Source: Bifidobacterium saguinibicoloris (lineage in GTDB: Bacteria; Actinomycetota; Actinomycetes; Actinomycetales; Bifidobacteriaceae). Taken from it: a stretch of DNA of 64,000 nt. The stretch covers positions 1 through 64,000 of the forward strand of contig NZ_JAHBBF010000004.1 in the NCBI RefSeq assembly GCF_019331725.1, in the 5' to 3' direction. A model generated the notes under the pieces. It did not search any database, had not been told where the DNA came from, and saw only the letters and a list, made by a program, of their open reading frames with translations. Position numbers and translations under genes: made by a program. Positions 46,334 through 56,919 of this stretch are shown piece after piece; the stretch's first letter is position 1; each line of letters starts with the position of its first letter.

Positions 46334-46363
46334 ACTATAGCCACAGATGCGAACAAATGTTCG
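46334..46363 (-). promoter_or_regulatory. SOS box and promoter for recA
   Basis: CGAACAAATGTTCG (46350-46363) is a perfect actinobacterial/Bacillus-type LexA box. On the minus strand it overlaps the -35 position of a -10 TATAGT (46339-46334), with a 17-nt spacer. CTGTGG...CCACAG around it forms an inverted repeat. It is between DUF3046 and recA, consistent with damage-inducible recA-recX. Confidence 0.85.
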
Positions 46364-46383
46364 AAATCACTGTGGACGGCGCG

Positions 46384-46617
46384 TCATGCCGCCGGCATCG
46401 GCGGCGCATTGTGCCCCTCGCCCCAGCGACGCGCGTCGGGCACGTCCATCTGGTCGCACAGCACGTTCCATACGACGCGCGGCTGCTCGCCTTCGGCCAG
46501 GGCCTCGACGGCGTTCCTCCCGGCCAACCGGACCAGCCGCTGGTCGCGGCAGAGCGCCCGGCCGTAGCCGCGGCCGAACACCTCGTCGACCAGCTGCCAG
46601 AATTCGCGTTCCCTCAC
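46384..46617 (-). CDS. DUF3046 family protein
   Basis: A 77-residue actinobacterial protein. MREREFWQLVDEVFGRGYGR, then LVRLAGRNAVEALAEGEQPR, then WNVLCDQMDVP, the characteristic pattern of DUF3046. It is conserved next to recA-recX across actinobacteria; function unknown. It lies between clgR and the recA promoter. Confidence 0.88.
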   Translation of the reverse strand: MREREFWQLVDEVFGRGYGRALCRDQRLVRLAGRNAVEALAEGEQPRVVWNVLCDQMDVPDARRWGEGHNAPPMPAA

Positions 46618-46664
46618 GTTCGTCTTTCCTTGGAAATCGTCTCAGGCCCGGTGCGCCCGGAACG

Positions 46665-47171
46665 TCACTCGCCCACCATGTCGAGACGGTCGGCCACCAT
46701 GCGCAGCAGCTGCGCGGTGCTCACGCCAAGCGCCTCGGCGATGGAGCTGAGCAGTTCGGAGCTGGCCTCCTTCTGGCCGCGCTCCACTTCGGAGAGGTAG
46801 CCGAGCGACACCCCGGCCTTCTCGCTGACCTCACGCAGCGTCTTGTGGTCGCGGGTGCGCAGGTCGCGCAGGACACGACCGATGGCCTCGCGCAGCGTCA
46901 GTTCGCCGACGTCCCTCGGCTCGGGTTCGGCGGCCGCGGCGCGGGGCGCACGCTCCTCGCCATCGGCCTCGTCCCACATGCGCCGGCGGGCCTCGTCGGC
47001 CTCGTCCTTGGCCTTCCTGGCGGCACGGGCGCGCAGGACCTGCTGCTGGGCGAACATGACGGCGCGACGTTGGGCCGGGGTCAGTTCGCGCATGCGCGCG
47101 CCGCTCGGCCGCGCCGTCGGCGCGCCGGCCGCGATCGTCGTGGTCTGTCCGGTGCGAGTCATCGTTTCCAT
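46665..47171 (-). CDS. clgR: XRE-type transcriptional activator, ClgR-like
   Basis: A ~168-residue protein. The N-terminal ~90 residues are Arg/Ala/Glu-rich and helical; the C-terminal XRE domain is [20 protein letters not shown] followed by [20 protein letters not shown]. In actinobacteria ClgR activates clp protease and chaperone genes and sits between cinA/pgsA and recA, as here. The start is uncertain: ATG 47171 (METMTRTG) or 47189/47162 are possible. Confidence 0.82.
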   Translation of the reverse strand: METMTRTGQTTTIAAGAPTARPSGARMRELTPAQRRAVMFAQQQVLRARAARKAKDEADEARRRMWDEADGEERAPRAAAAEPEPRDVGELTLREAIGRVLRDLRTRDHKTLREVSEKAGVSLGYLSEVERGQKEASSELLSSIAEALGVSTAQLLRMVADRLDMVGE

Positions 47172-47240
47172 GGTCCCCATCCCTTTCATGCGGAATACAC
47201 GTATGCCTTCTGTCTTGTTCAACACCGGCACGTGGCGGTT

Positions 47241-47867
47241 TTATTCCTGGGAAAGTCCTGTGAGTTGGCTCACGTTCCGCAGGACATGGAGCACGGTCGC
47301 CTCGCGGACCTGCTCACGGTCGCCTTCGAGCCGCAGCTCGATGGCGACCGTCCGCCGTCCGTCCGGAGTGCATCCGTCGAGCCGCACGACGTCGTTCCCC
47401 ATGACGCCGTCCGATGGCTCCGGCCTGTCCGAAGGCATCGCCGCGGTGGGCAGGCTGACGCCGACGTAGACGAGTCCGGCGGGCTTGTCCCCGTCCGGAC
47501 CGGGGCCCGCCACGCCTGTGGTGGCGAGCCCGATCACCGTGTCGCCGTATTCCGGCTGCGCGTAGAGCCGCGCGGTGCCGATGGCCATCTGGCGGGCGAC
47601 CTCGGGGTGCACAGCGCCCTCACGTTCGAGCAGATCGCCGTCGACGCCGAGGATGGACGCCTTGGCGCGGATGTCATAGGTGACGGCGGAGCCGAGCAGG
47701 ACGTGCGACGCGCCCGGGATGCGCACGAAGGCGTCGGCGAGCAGTCCGCCGGTCAGGGACTCGGCGCACGCGATCTTCAGCCCCTTGCGTTCGCAAGCGC
47801 GCAGCAGCAGCGCGGCGAACGCGTCACGCAGGGAGGCGTCCCCGTCAGCGGTCGGCGGCATCGCCAT
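47241..47867 (-). CDS. CinA C-terminal-type nicotinamide-nucleotide amidohydrolase
   Basis: A 208-residue single-domain PncC/CinA-C enzyme that deamidates NMN. Signature IACAESLTGGLLADAFVRIPG (~29-49, without its last residue it is GG-LLADAF) and GLATTGVAGPGPDGDKPAG (~108-126). The larger N-terminal CinA domain is absent, as common in actinobacteria. It overlaps the end of pgsA by 23 bp. An insertion at ~140-170 is rich in Pro/Asp/Gly. Confidence 0.88.
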   Translation of the reverse strand: MAMPPTADGDASLRDAFAALLLRACERKGLKIACAESLTGGLLADAFVRIPGASHVLLGSAVTYDIRAKASILGVDGDLLEREGAVHPEVARQMAIGTARLYAQPEYGDTVIGLATTGVAGPGPDGDKPAGLVYVGVSLPTAAMPSDRPEPSDGVMGNDVVRLDGCTPDGRRTVAIELRLEGDREQVREATVLHVLRNVSQLTGLSQE

Positions 47868-48519
47868 CGACGGCCTTCCTGGATCCGATGAACGTGTTGT
47901 ACAGGTACACGCCACCGGAGTACAGGCACAGGACGAGCGCCACGTAGAGCAGCACGTAGGTGAGGTAGTAGTAGGCGGTCAACCAGACGGGCATGGCCTG
48001 ACGCTCGTCGAAGACCCACATGGGCAGCAGGAGCATGGCGAGGCCCATGCACTGGAACAGGGTCTTGAGCTTGCCGGGCCAGGCGGCGGCGATCACCTTG
48101 CCGCCGGGGCGTTCCATGACGAAGAAGCGCATGACGGTGATGCCGATCTCGCGGATGAGGAAGAGGGCCGTGGCCCACCAGGGGAATTCGGCGAACACGG
48201 AGGCCACAATGAGCGCGCCGCAGGTGAGCAGCTTGTCCGCGATGGGGTCCATGAGCTTGCCGAGCTCGGTGACCTGATTGTACTTGCGGGCCATCCACCC
48301 GTCGAGCTTATCGGTGGAGGCCGCGATGATGAAGATGATGGCCGCGGCCCAGCGCAGCGGCTGCGTCGTCTCGTCGCCGCCCCACGGACCGGCGGCGATG
48401 TACAGTCCGAGGAACACCACGACGAGCACGATGCGCGAGTAGGTGACGAGGTTCGGCGGGGCGTTCCATCCGTCCCACAGCGACGGTTTCTTGGTTTCTA
48501 CGATCTGTTCGTCAGTCAT
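47845..48519 (-). CDS. pgsA: CDP-diacylglycerol-glycerol-3-phosphate 3-phosphatidyltransferase
   Basis: A 224-residue integral membrane enzyme making phosphatidylglycerophosphate. The CDP-alcohol phosphotransferase motif is complete: DGWMARKYNQVTELGKLMDP followed by IADK (D-G-x2-A-R-x8-G-x3-D-x3-D). About five membrane helices. It overlaps cinA downstream and lies after ftsK. Confidence 0.93.
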   Translation of the reverse strand: MTDEQIVETKKPSLWDGWNAPPNLVTYSRIVLVVVFLGLYIAAGPWGGDETTQPLRWAAAIIFIIAASTDKLDGWMARKYNQVTELGKLMDPIADKLLTCGALIVASVFAEFPWWATALFLIREIGITVMRFFVMERPGGKVIAAAWPGKLKTLFQCMGLAMLLLPMWVFDERQAMPVWLTAYYYLTYVLLYVALVLCLYSGGVYLYNTFIGSRKAVDGDAADR

Positions 48520-48638
48520 GGTTCCTCAGGGTACCCTTACTGGTCTACCTCAGGGTGAACGCACGGTGAACGCGGGCTGGGAGGCCCCTGCCGTTTCCCG
48601 GCCCGTCCTCTGGGAGACGTGCCGCGCGCGGACGCCTC

Positions 48639-51485
48639 TCACGCCTGTGCGGTGGGCGACTTCTCGAGCGTCCCGGTCTCCCCCTTGATGAAGGCGAGCA
48701 CCTGCGGGAGGTCCTGGGGCTGGACGAGCACCTGCCGCGCCTTCGACCCCTCGGAGGGGCCGACCACGCCGCGCGATTCGAGCAGGTCCATGAGGCGTCC
48801 GGCCTTGGCGAAGCCGACCCTGAGCTTGCGCTGCAGCATGGACGTGGAGCCGAACTGGGTGGTGACGACGAGCTCGGCCGCCTGGAGCAGCACGTCCATG
48901 TCGTCGCCGATCTCCTCGTCGACCTCGACGTCCTTTTTCTCCGCCTCCTTGGCCATCTGCTCGATGTCCTCGCGGTACTTGGGCTTGCGCTGGGTGCGCA
49001 CGAACTCGACGGCCTTGCGGATCTCCGATTCCGACACCCAGGAGCCCTGGACTCGCCGCGGCTTGGCCTCGCCCATGGGCAGGAACAGGGCGTCGCCCTG
49101 GCCGATGAGCGTCTCGGCGCCGGTGGTGTCGAGGATGACCCTGGAATCGGTAGCGGAGGAGGTGGCGAACGCGAGACGCGAGGGGATGTTCGCCTTGATG
49201 AGGCCGGTGACCACGTCCACGGACGGACGCTGCGTGGCGAGCACGAGGTGCACGCCGGCCGCGCGGGCCAGCTGCGTGATGCGCTGGATGGAGCTTTCGA
49301 CGTCGTTCTTGGCGACCATCATGAGGTCGGCCATCTCGTCGACGACGACGAGGATGTACGGATAGGGCGCGACCTTGCGGTTCGAGCCGGCCGGCGCATG
49401 CACCTTGCCGGCGCGCACGGCCTCGTTGAAGTCCTTGACGTGGCGGAATCCGAAGTATTCGAGGTCGGAGTAGCGCGAATCCATCTCCTTGACCACCCAT
49501 TCGAGGGCCTGCGCGGCCTTCTTCGGATCGGTGATGATCGGCGTGAGCAGGTGCGGGATGCCCGCGTACGCGGACAGCTCGACGCGCTTGGGGTCGACCA
49601 TGATGAGACGCACCTGCTCGGGCGTGGCGCGCATGATGATCGACGTGAGCATCGAGTTGATGAAGCTGGACTTGCCCGAGCCGGTGGCGCCGGCGACCAG
49701 CAGGTGCGGCATCTTGGTGAGGTCCGCGGTGACGAACCGCCCCTCCACGTCCTTGCCGATGCCGGTGAGCATGGGGTTCGGGTCGGCGAGCGCCCCCTGG
49801 GAGCGCAGCACGTCGCCCAGGTGCACGATCTCGCGGTCCTCGTTGGGGATCTCGATGCCGATGGCGGACTTGCCGGGGATCGGCGAGAGGATGCGCACGT
49901 CGGAGCTGGCCACCGCGTAGGCGATGTTGCGTTGGAGGTTGGTGACCTTCTCCACCTTGACGCCGGTGCCGAGCTCGACCTCGTACTGGGTGACGGAGGG
50001 GCCGCGCAGGAAGCCGACGACCTTCGCGTCGACCTTGAACTGCTGGAAGGTGGAGGTCAGGGCGCGGATGACGCGGTCGTTGGCGGGGGTGCGCGCGGCG
50101 TGCGGCTGTCCCTTGACGAGCAGGTTCAGGTCGGGCAGACGGTACGGCGGCTCGACGTCCGCGGGAACGGCGTCGGAGGAGGAGGCGTCCGTCGTTCCGG
50201 CCGCCGGGACGATCTCGCCGGAGGTGGGGTCGACGAGCTCCTCGTCGGCGCCGTACGCCCCGGTCCCCGCGCCCAGGGCGCGCGTCGCCGAGTTCGCGGC
50301 CGCGCCCGCGACGTTCGCGATCCCCGTCGCGGCGCCGGCCGCGATGGGCGCCCACGGATCGGGCGTCATCGCGCGCGTGGCCGCCGCGCCCATGTCCGCC
50401 GCGGCACTGGCCGCGTCGGAGACGGCGCGCATGCCCTGCGACGCCGCGTCGGCGAATCCGGACGACGTCGTGGGGACGGCGCGCTGCGGCACGATGGCCG
50501 GCAGGGCCGCGTCGGAGGAGGAGGTGAGGGCGGTCTCGGCGCTTTCGCCGTGATGCCGCGCCGCCATGCGGAACGGGTCGTCGCCGTCGTACCGGTCGAG
50601 CGTGCCGTCGCCGTCATCGGCGCGACGGCGACCGAACAGGCGCTCGAACAGGCTCGGCCGACGGCGCGGCGCGTCGGCGGACGTACCGTCGTCGCCGTTC
50701 TCGTGCGTGGGAACGCCGTCGGCGAACACGAGCGTGTCGTCGCCGTCGAGACGGACCTCGCCGGGCGCGACGTCGGCGTCCCCGCCGTCGGGCTCCTCCC
50801 CCCTGACGCGGGCCACGGCGCCACGCGCCAGGTCGGGCAGATCGGTGACATGGACGCCGGCGACGAGCATCAACGCGAACAGTCCCACCACCACGAACAC
50901 GATGACGGCGAACGTCTTGGACAGGCCCCAGGCGAGGGGCGTGCCGATGAGGAAGCCGAGCAGGCCGCCGGCGTCCTGGAGCGCGCCCCAGTCGAAACCG
51001 GGGACGTCGGAGGCGACCACCACGTCGATGATCGAGCAGACGACCCACAGGAGCATCCCCCACCCGGTGACCACACGCGGATTGTTCGAGCGCCGTCCGG
51101 CGTGACGCATGAGACGCACGGCCAGCACGACGAGCAGGATGGGCAGCACCACGCTCATCACGCCGAGCACGCCGGAGGCGATGGCGTGGAGAAGACGACC
51201 GAGCGGACCGGACACGCGCACCCACTCGGACGCGCAGAACAGCACGGCGAACACGATGAGCACGAAGCACAGGCCGTCCCGGCGGTACGCGGGATCGTAC
51301 TCCCCCGTGCCGCCGGCGGACCTGACGGCGGAGCCGAGGGCGCGCGGTACGGCGAGCAGCGCCCTGCGCCACCACGGCTCCCCGAACGTCCCCGCGGACG
51401 TGTCGTCGATCGGATCCATACGGCGGGTGCCGCCGTCCCTCGCCGACGAACCGCCGGTGCCTCTGCTGCTTCGTGTCTTAGCCAT
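48639..51485 (-). CDS. ftsK: FtsK/SpoIIIE DNA translocase
   Basis: A 948-residue septal DNA pump. N-terminal membrane segments at ~55-75, 90-112, 128-148, 165-195; a Pro/Asp/Ala-rich linker to ~430; a RecA-like motor with Walker [17 protein letters not shown] and Walker [15 protein letters not shown]; and a C-terminal gamma winged helix ([20 protein letters not shown]) that reads chromosome-orienting KOPS sites. Fits dimer resolution and chromosome clearing during division. Confidence 0.95.
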   Translation of the reverse strand: MAKTRSSRGTGGSSARDGGTRRMDPIDDTSAGTFGEPWWRRALLAVPRALGSAVRSAGGTGEYDPAYRRDGLCFVLIVFAVLFCASEWVRVSGPLGRLLHAIASGVLGVMSVVLPILLVVLAVRLMRHAGRRSNNPRVVTGWGMLLWVVCSIIDVVVASDVPGFDWGALQDAGGLLGFLIGTPLAWGLSKTFAVIVFVVVGLFALMLVAGVHVTDLPDLARGAVARVRGEEPDGGDADVAPGEVRLDGDDTLVFADGVPTHENGDDGTSADAPRRRPSLFERLFGRRRADDGDGTLDRYDGDDPFRMAARHHGESAETALTSSSDAALPAIVPQRAVPTTSSGFADAASQGMRAVSDAASAAADMGAAATRAMTPDPWAPIAAGAATGIANVAGAAANSATRALGAGTGAYGADEELVDPTSGEIVPAAGTTDASSSDAVPADVEPPYRLPDLNLLVKGQPHAARTPANDRVIRALTSTFQQFKVDAKVVGFLRGPSVTQYEVELGTGVKVEKVTNLQRNIAYAVASSDVRILSPIPGKSAIGIEIPNEDREIVHLGDVLRSQGALADPNPMLTGIGKDVEGRFVTADLTKMPHLLVAGATGSGKSSFINSMLTSIIMRATPEQVRLIMVDPKRVELSAYAGIPHLLTPIITDPKKAAQALEWVVKEMDSRYSDLEYFGFRHVKDFNEAVRAGKVHAPAGSNRKVAPYPYILVVVDEMADLMMVAKNDVESSIQRITQLARAAGVHLVLATQRPSVDVVTGLIKANIPSRLAFATSSATDSRVILDTTGAETLIGQGDALFLPMGEAKPRRVQGSWVSESEIRKAVEFVRTQRKPKYREDIEQMAKEAEKKDVEVDEEIGDDMDVLLQAAELVVTTQFGSTSMLQRKLRVGFAKAGRLMDLLESRGVVGPSEGSKARQVLVQPQDLPQVLAFIKGETGTLEKSPTAQA

Positions 51486-51652
51486 AACGTCTCCAATCTA
51501 GCGAACCGCGCGTACCGTGGCCCTCGGTTTTCGTGAATACGTTGCGAACCTTGCCACGGACACGGACTGACATGGACGGACATGGGCCGCGGGGGCGTGG
51601 GGCGTGCGCGGGGCATGAGCGGGGCGCCGCCGATGGGCTACCATGGTGGAGT

Positions 51653-52438
51653 ATGACACCAGCGGAACGTGCGAGCGCAGTCGCATTCGCCCTGAAGAAC
51701 TGCGCGTTGGAGGCGATGGAGCCGGGCCCCGCGACGATGCGGGCCGCGGCCGGGTACGAGGAGGGCCGCATCGACGTCGGCGCGCTCATCGACGCGGCCG
51801 ACGCGGAGGACGCCGCGGCGACGGAACGGCGTCTGGCGGACGGATCCCTGGACGACCACGCGCGAGGCCGGGCGTCGGCCGTGTTCGCCCGCACCGTGCT
51901 GCTCGCCGAACGGCGATGGAGCCCCACGGGGAATCTCGACGAACTCGTCGCCATCCACCGGGGCCTGTTCGAGGGCGTGTTCGACGACGCGGGCCGGCTG
52001 CGCACGCGGGACACGGCGCGCGGCGCCGGCTCCGACGGGATGTCGCGCAATCCGGAGGCGTTCTTCCCCGCCGCGCTCATCGAGACCGGCGCGCTCAACA
52101 TCGCCACCGAGCTGGCCGAGCAACGCAACCTCCAGGTGCTCGACCGGGACGATTTCATCCGGCGCTTCTCGCACATCTACGACGAACTCGGCTACCTGCA
52201 CCCGTTCCTGGGCGGCAACGCGATGACCCTACGCATCTTCGGCTCACGTCTCGCCCATGACGCCGGCTGGGACCTCGACTGGGGTCCGGTGACGCGCGAG
52301 ACATACCGGTCCGCGAAGCACACCGCCTACCGTGGCGACACGTCCGGCTTCGAGCAGATGTTCGCGGGCATCGTCCGTCCGGCGAACCCGACGCGCGTGT
52401 TCCTCTTCGCCGGGTTCGAGGCCGGTCCGGCGCACTGA
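51653..52438 (+). CDS. Fic-fold protein with degenerate catalytic motif
   Basis: A 261-residue Fic-like protein: FARTVLLAERRWSP and LDELVAIHRGLFEGVFDDAG, then the active-site helix. The canonical HPFx(D/E)GNGRxxR here reads HPFLGGNAMTLR: the catalytic His, Asn and final Arg remain, but the Mg-binding acidic residue is Gly, the loop Gly is Ala, and the first Arg is Met. AMP transfer is therefore doubtful; altered chemistry or a binding role is possible. There is no antitoxin neighbour. -10-like TACCAT (51639-51644) ends 8 nt before ATG, so probably leaderless. It stands alone between ftsK and miaA. Confidence 0.8.
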   Translation: MTPAERASAVAFALKNCALEAMEPGPATMRAAAGYEEGRIDVGALIDAADAEDAAATERRLADGSLDDHARGRASAVFARTVLLAERRWSPTGNLDELVAIHRGLFEGVFDDAGRLRTRDTARGAGSDGMSRNPEAFFPAALIETGALNIATELAEQRNLQVLDRDDFIRRFSHIYDELGYLHPFLGGNAMTLRIFGSRLAHDAGWDLDWGPVTRETYRSAKHTAYRGDTSGFEQMFAGIVRPANPTRVFLFAGFEAGPAH

Positions 52439-52461
52439 ACGCGCCGGGGCACCGCGTATGC

Positions 52462-52497
52462 GTGGGCCGGCGTTCCCGTACGGGAGCGCCGGCCCAC
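52462..52497. terminator. terminator between Fic-like gene and miaA
   Basis: GTGGGCCGGCG (52462-52472) pairs with CGCCGGCCCAC (52487-52497), with an inner CCCGTACGGG hairpin; flanking CGTATGC/GCGTATAC can extend it. Converging genes share it. Confidence 0.8.
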
Positions 52498-52521
52498 TTG
52501 CGTATACGGACGGTCGTGCCG

Positions 52522-53565
52522 TCAGGCGATGTCGCCCAGATGATGCTGCGTGTACTCGTCCGCCTGCGCGTCGATGGCGTCGTAGTCGCCGGCGTCGGCG
52601 TGCGCGACGATCGCCATCGCGTTGTCGACGAGCCGGGGGTTCAGCGCCTCCAGCCAGTGGATGCGCGGGTCGCGGCCGAACCATCCCATCTGCTTGCGGG
52701 CGAGACGCTTCGTCTTCTGCGCCACGTCGAACCACGCGTCGTCGTCCTCGTCCCACATGCCGTCCAGCAGGTCGATCATCTGCTGGTAGCCGAGCGCGCG
52801 CCCGGCCGTGAAGCCGAGATGCGGGCGCAGGCGCCGGACCTCCTCGAGGAAGCCCTGTTCGCGCATCCGCGCGGTACGGATGTCGATGCGGCGGTCGAGC
52901 TCGCGTCGGTCCAGGTCGAGCCCGATCTGGACGGACGGAATCACGTACCGGTACCGGGGCAGGCTCGCCGAGTACGGTCGGCCGGTGATCTCGATGACCT
53001 CGAGCGCGCGGACGGTGCGCCGCGGGTTGCGCGGGTCCATGCGCGCGGCCGCCTCCGGATCCCTGGCCTTCAGTTCCTCGAAGAGGGCGAGGGCGCCCTC
53101 CCGCTTCTCCCGCTCCTCGAGCCGCGCACGCACGTCCGGATCGGTGCCGGGGAAGCTGATGTCGTCGATGGCGGCGCGGGCGTACAGGCCGGAGCCGCCG
53201 ACGAGGATCGGGCGCACGCCGCGCGCCTGGAGCTCGGCGATGGCCGTACGCGCGAGCTTCTGGAACCTCGCGACGGTCATCGTGTCGTCCGGCTCGATGA
53301 TGTCGATGAGATGGTGGGGCACGGCCGCCTGCTCCTCGGCGGTGGGCTTGGCGGTGCCGATGTCCATGCCGCGGTACATCTGGTAGGCGTCCGCATTGAC
53401 GATCTCAGCCCGCTCCCCCTGTTCGGCGAGACGCTTGGCGATGGCGATGCCGAGCGAGGTCTTGCCGGAGGCGGTGGGGCCGACGATGGAGACGACGCGA
53501 GGTGCGTGGGTGGGCGCGGTCGTGGGCGCGCCGACGGATGCCGGGCCCTGTTCAGTGACGGACAT
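52522..53565 (-). CDS. miaA: tRNA dimethylallyltransferase
   Basis: A 347-residue enzyme that adds the dimethylallyl group to A37 of tRNAs reading U-starting codons. P-loop [11 protein letters not shown] (~29-39), [18 protein letters not shown] (~57-74), and [10 protein letters not shown] are diagnostic. It overlaps miaB by 14 bp, and the two act in sequence on the same nucleotide. Confidence 0.94.
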   Translation of the reverse strand: MSVTEQGPASVGAPTTAPTHAPRVVSIVGPTASGKTSLGIAIAKRLAEQGERAEIVNADAYQMYRGMDIGTAKPTAEEQAAVPHHLIDIIEPDDTMTVARFQKLARTAIAELQARGVRPILVGGSGLYARAAIDDISFPGTDPDVRARLEEREKREGALALFEELKARDPEAAARMDPRNPRRTVRALEVIEITGRPYSASLPRYRYVIPSVQIGLDLDRRELDRRIDIRTARMREQGFLEEVRRLRPHLGFTAGRALGYQQMIDLLDGMWDEDDDAWFDVAQKTKRLARKQMGWFGRDPRIHWLEALNPRLVDNAMAIVAHADAGDYDAIDAQADEYTQHHLGDIA

Positions 53566-55012
53566 GGTAGGTCTGCCCCTTCCTCGGATCGGGGTCGGCG
53601 ATGAGGTTGTGCCGGCCCGCGTGCGTGACGGTGACGGTGACGAAGTCGCCGACCTGCGGCGTCGGCTCCCCCTCGGGCACGCCGATGTGGACGAGCACGC
53701 CGGTCCTCTCGCGGCCGGTCACGCGGTGCGTGTCGGAATCCTTCTTGCCGTGCATGCCGGTGACCATCACCTCGACGTCGCGGCCCTCGAACGTGGCGAG
53801 GTTCTCCTCGGTGATCCGCTCCTGGAGGGCGACGAGACGGTCGAAGCGCTCCTGCACCACGTCGTGCGGCAGCTGCTCCATGGCGGCGGCCGGCGTACCG
53901 GGACGCGGCGAGTAGATGAACATGAACGCGCTGGAGAACCGCGCCTCGCGCATCACGTCCAGTGTGGCCTGGAAGTCCTCCTCGGTCTCGCCCGGGAACC
54001 CGACGATCACGTCGGTGGAGATCTGCGCGTCGGGCATGGCGGCGCGGATGCGGCCCAGGATGTCCAGGAAACGCTTGGAACGGTAGGAGCGGTGCATGGC
54101 CTTGAGGATCCTGTCCGAGCCGGACTGCAGCGGGAAGTGCAGCTGGTGCATGACGTTCGGGGTCTCGGCCATGGCGGCGATCACATCGTCGGTGAACGCC
54201 GCGGGGTGCGGGGAGGTGAAGCGCACGCGCTCGAGGCCCTCGATCTCGCCACAGGCGCGCAGCAGCTTGCTGAACGCGTAGCGGTCGCCGATGCCGTATC
54301 CAAACGAGTTCACGTTCTGACCGAGCAGCGTGACCTCCTTGGCGCCGTCCGCCACGCAGCGGCGGATCTCGTCGAGGATGTCGCCCGGACGGCGGTCCTT
54401 CTCCTTGCCGCGCGTGGTGGGCACGATGCAGAACGTGCACGTGTTGTTGCATCCCACGGAGATCGCCACCCAGGAGCTCACGCGCGAGGCGCGTGCGGCG
54501 GGCAGCTCGCTGGGCATCTGGTCGAGCTTGTCGGTCACCTCGACCTGGGCCTTGCCGGTGATGCGGTTGCGCCTCAGGAGCTCGGGCAGCGCGTCGATGT
54601 TCTTCGTGCCGAATACGGCGGACACCCAGGGGGCCTTGTCGGCGATCTTCCGGCGGTCGAGCTGCGCCATGCATCCGCCCACGGCGATCTGCAGGTTCGG
54701 GCGGTGCAGCTTGACGCGGTTGTAGCGGCCCACGGTGCCATACATCTTCTCCGCGGCGTTCTCGCGCACCGCGCACGTGTTGAGCACGATGAGGTCGAGG
54801 TCGCGCGAATCGACCTGCTCCTGGGTGGCGGGCACGTAGCCGGCGGCCTCCAGCACGCCGGCGATGCGCTCGGAGTCATGCACGTTCATCTGGCATCCGA
54901 GCGTGTCGATATGGAACACGCCCCTGCCCCGGTCGCCCGCGAGGGCACGTGCCTCGGCGGTCTCGAGATCCTGCGAGGCGCGCTCCGCCTCGGTCATCAT
55001 GTCTTCATTCAC
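53552..55012 (-). CDS. miaB: tRNA methylthiotransferase MiaB
   Basis: A 486-residue radical SAM enzyme that methylthiolates i6A37. The N-terminal UPF0004 domain begins [19 protein letters not shown]; the radical SAM triad is in [15 protein letters not shown] (~173-187), with the second Fe-S cysteines at CQ, CAVREN and CMAQ; the C-terminal TRAM domain ends in the [15 protein letters not shown] region. Start at GTG 55012; ATGs four and five codons on are possible. It overlaps miaA. Confidence 0.94.
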   Translation of the reverse strand: MNEDMMTEAERASQDLETAEARALAGDRGRGVFHIDTLGCQMNVHDSERIAGVLEAAGYVPATQEQVDSRDLDLIVLNTCAVRENAAEKMYGTVGRYNRVKLHRPNLQIAVGGCMAQLDRRKIADKAPWVSAVFGTKNIDALPELLRRNRITGKAQVEVTDKLDQMPSELPAARASRVSSWVAISVGCNNTCTFCIVPTTRGKEKDRRPGDILDEIRRCVADGAKEVTLLGQNVNSFGYGIGDRYAFSKLLRACGEIEGLERVRFTSPHPAAFTDDVIAAMAETPNVMHQLHFPLQSGSDRILKAMHRSYRSKRFLDILGRIRAAMPDAQISTDVIVGFPGETEEDFQATLDVMREARFSSAFMFIYSPRPGTPAAAMEQLPHDVVQERFDRLVALQERITEENLATFEGRDVEVMVTGMHGKKDSDTHRVTGRERTGVLVHIGVPEGEPTPQVGDFVTVTVTHAGRHNLIADPDPRKGQTYHVRH

Positions 55013-55145
55013 AGCGTTCCATTCTATGGGACGGCGGGGTCACGGCATGTCCGGCCCGTGGTATTCGCCACGGCGGCGCGGATGATGAGGAGATTCCCAG
55101 CGTCCGTCCGGCGTCCGCCGCACGGGACGGGTATCATAGGTGCCC

Positions 55146-55877
55146 GTGATACTTGACCGACATTCCCGATTGAGCAGCGCCGACCTCAAGGCCCGTCTGA
55201 AGGGCCTCAACCTGTCGGACAGCATCTTCACCGCCGAACAGATCACCGAATTCGTGGACCTCATGCAGGTCTACGAGGGGGCGATGTACGAGATCTCCAC
55301 GAAGCTCGAGATCCTCGACAACGAGTTCCAGGTGCGGTTCGCGCACGACCCGATCCACCACATGGAGCGCCGTCTCAAGTCGGTGAACTCCATCATCGGC
55401 AAGCTCGAGCGCAAGGGGCTGCCCGTCGCCGTGGAGTCCATCAAGGACAACCTGTTCGACGTGGCCGGCATCCGCGTAATCTGCAACTACCGGGACGACG
55501 TGTATTCGGTGTCCAACTACCTGTCGGCGCAGTCCGACATCCAGGTGCTGCGCGTCAAGGACTACATCAAGCGGCCCAAGCAGAACGGATACCGCTCCCT
55601 GCACGTCATCTACGCGGTGCCGGTGTTCCTCTCCTCCGGCGCGCACTACACGCCAGTGGAGGTGCAGTTCCGCACCATCGCCATGGACTACTGGGCAAGT
55701 CTGGAGCACGCGCTGCGCTACAAGACCGACCTGCCGGACGCGAAGCTCAGCGAGCATTCGCAGACGCTGCTCGATTGCGCGCGCAGCCTGCAGAACATCG
55801 AGGTGCAGATGCAGAACATCCACCGCGACATCAACGGAGCGCCGCAGGTCGACCAGACCCCGAAGCCGAGCGAATGA
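55146..55877 (+). CDS. small alarmone synthetase (RelQ/YjbM type)
   Basis: A ~243-residue RelA/SpoT nucleotidyltransferase without the hydrolase domain, making (p)ppGpp. Landmarks: HMERRLKSVNSIIGKLERKG, DVAGIRVICNY, KRPKQNGYRSLHVIY, and EVQFRTIAMDYWASLEHALR. A -10 TATCAT (55132-55137) lies 8 nt before GTG 55146 (another GTG is at 55140), suggesting a leaderless transcript. The 3' end overlaps the converging EamA gene by 47 bp. Two-domain Rel is expected elsewhere. Confidence 0.88.
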   Translation: MILDRHSRLSSADLKARLKGLNLSDSIFTAEQITEFVDLMQVYEGAMYEISTKLEILDNEFQVRFAHDPIHHMERRLKSVNSIIGKLERKGLPVAVESIKDNLFDVAGIRVICNYRDDVYSVSNYLSAQSDIQVLRVKDYIKRPKQNGYRSLHVIYAVPVFLSSGAHYTPVEVQFRTIAMDYWASLEHALRYKTDLPDAKLSEHSQTLLDCARSLQNIEVQMQNIHRDINGAPQVDQTPKPSE

Positions 55878-56919
55878 GCCATGCCGGCAGTCTCGCCGGC
55901 ATCTGGGCGAGCAGCGTGCCCATGAAGATGAGGGCGCAGCCCAGATAGCCGCGCGGGGTCATGACCTCGCCGAGCAGGAGCGCGCCGCCCACGGCGGAGA
56001 AGAACGATTCGAGGCTCATGATGAGCGAGGCGCGCGTCGGCGGCACCCACCGCTGCCCCAGCGCCTGCATGGTGTAGGCGACGCCCACCGAGCCGACGCC
56101 GGCGTAGACGACGGCCACCCAGCCACGCGCCGCGCCGGCCGGGTCAATGGACCCCTCGATGAGCGAGCCCGCCCAGCTGAGCAGGGCCGCGGTGACGAAC
56201 TGGACGAACGAGAGCTTCAGCGCGTCGACCATGCCGCCGAGCGTGTCGATGACGAGGATGTGCCCGGCGAACATGAGCGCGGTGAACAGCAGCAGGACGT
56301 CGGCCAGCGTCATCGACCCGAACCCATCGGTGATGCACAGGCAGTAGAAGCCGGCGACCGCCACCAGCACGCTGACCGCCACCATGACGTTGACGTGCCG
56401 GTGCAGGAACACGCGGCCCAACAGCGGCACGATGACGATGTACAGGGCGGTGAGGAACCCCGCGCGTCCCGCGGACCGGCCATAGAGGATGCCGTACTGC
56501 TGGAGCGTGCTGGCGACGAACAGCACCGTGCCGCAGATCGCGCCGACGATGACGGGCGAGGCGAGCGCGGCGCGCATCGGATGGGCCAGACGGCCCGAGA
56601 CGAGGGCCGTGAGCGTGAGCCGTTCCGTCGGATCGTCAGCGGCATCGGACGAATCGGAGACGGACGCGCCGGACGCGCCGGACGCGCCGGACGCGCCGGA
56701 CGCGCCGGACGCGCCGGACGCACCGCCGGAGGCGTGCCGCGCATGCGAGACCAGCAGGACGGGGATGAGCGAAAGCGCGCCCAGCGTGAAACGCACCGCG
56801 TTGAAGAACAACGGGGTCATGCTGTCCATGCCCTGCACCTGCGAGACGAACGAGAACCCCCAGATCAGCGCAGCGGTCAGCAGGCACAGCATGCCCTTCA
56901 TGTCGTTCTTCTTCCTCAT
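55831..56919 (-). CDS. EamA/DMT-family transporter
   Basis: A 362-residue ten-helix drug/metabolite exporter (two EamA halves). MLCLLTAALIWGFSFVSQVQ opens helix 1. A loop at ~65-90 contains seven Gly-Ala-Ser triplets encoded by six perfect 9-bp repeats plus a variant, so its length may vary between isolates without frameshift. Substrate unknown. Its 3' end overlaps the alarmone synthetase gene tail-to-tail. Confidence 0.85.
   Translation of the reverse strand: MRKKNDMKGMLCLLTAALIWGFSFVSQVQGMDSMTPLFFNAVRFTLGALSLIPVLLVSHARHASGGASGASGASGASGASGASGASVSDSSDAADDPTERLTLTALVSGRLAHPMRAALASPVIVGAICGTVLFVASTLQQYGILYGRSAGRAGFLTALYIVIVPLLGRVFLHRHVNVMVAVSVLVAVAGFYCLCITDGFGSMTLADVLLLFTALMFAGHILVIDTLGGMVDALKLSFVQFVTAALLSWAGSLIEGSIDPAGAARGWVAVVYAGVGSVGVAYTMQALGQRWVPPTRASLIMSLESFFSAVGGALLLGEVMTPRGYLGCALIFMGTLLAQMPARLPAWLIRSASGSGRPAALR
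56662..56724. repeat. 9-bp coding minisatellite (GGACGCGCC)n
   Basis: Six perfect GGACGCGCC units (56662-56715) and one GGACGCACC (56716-56724), read as Gly-Ala-Ser in the EamA transporter. Copy-number change keeps the frame. Confidence 0.95.
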
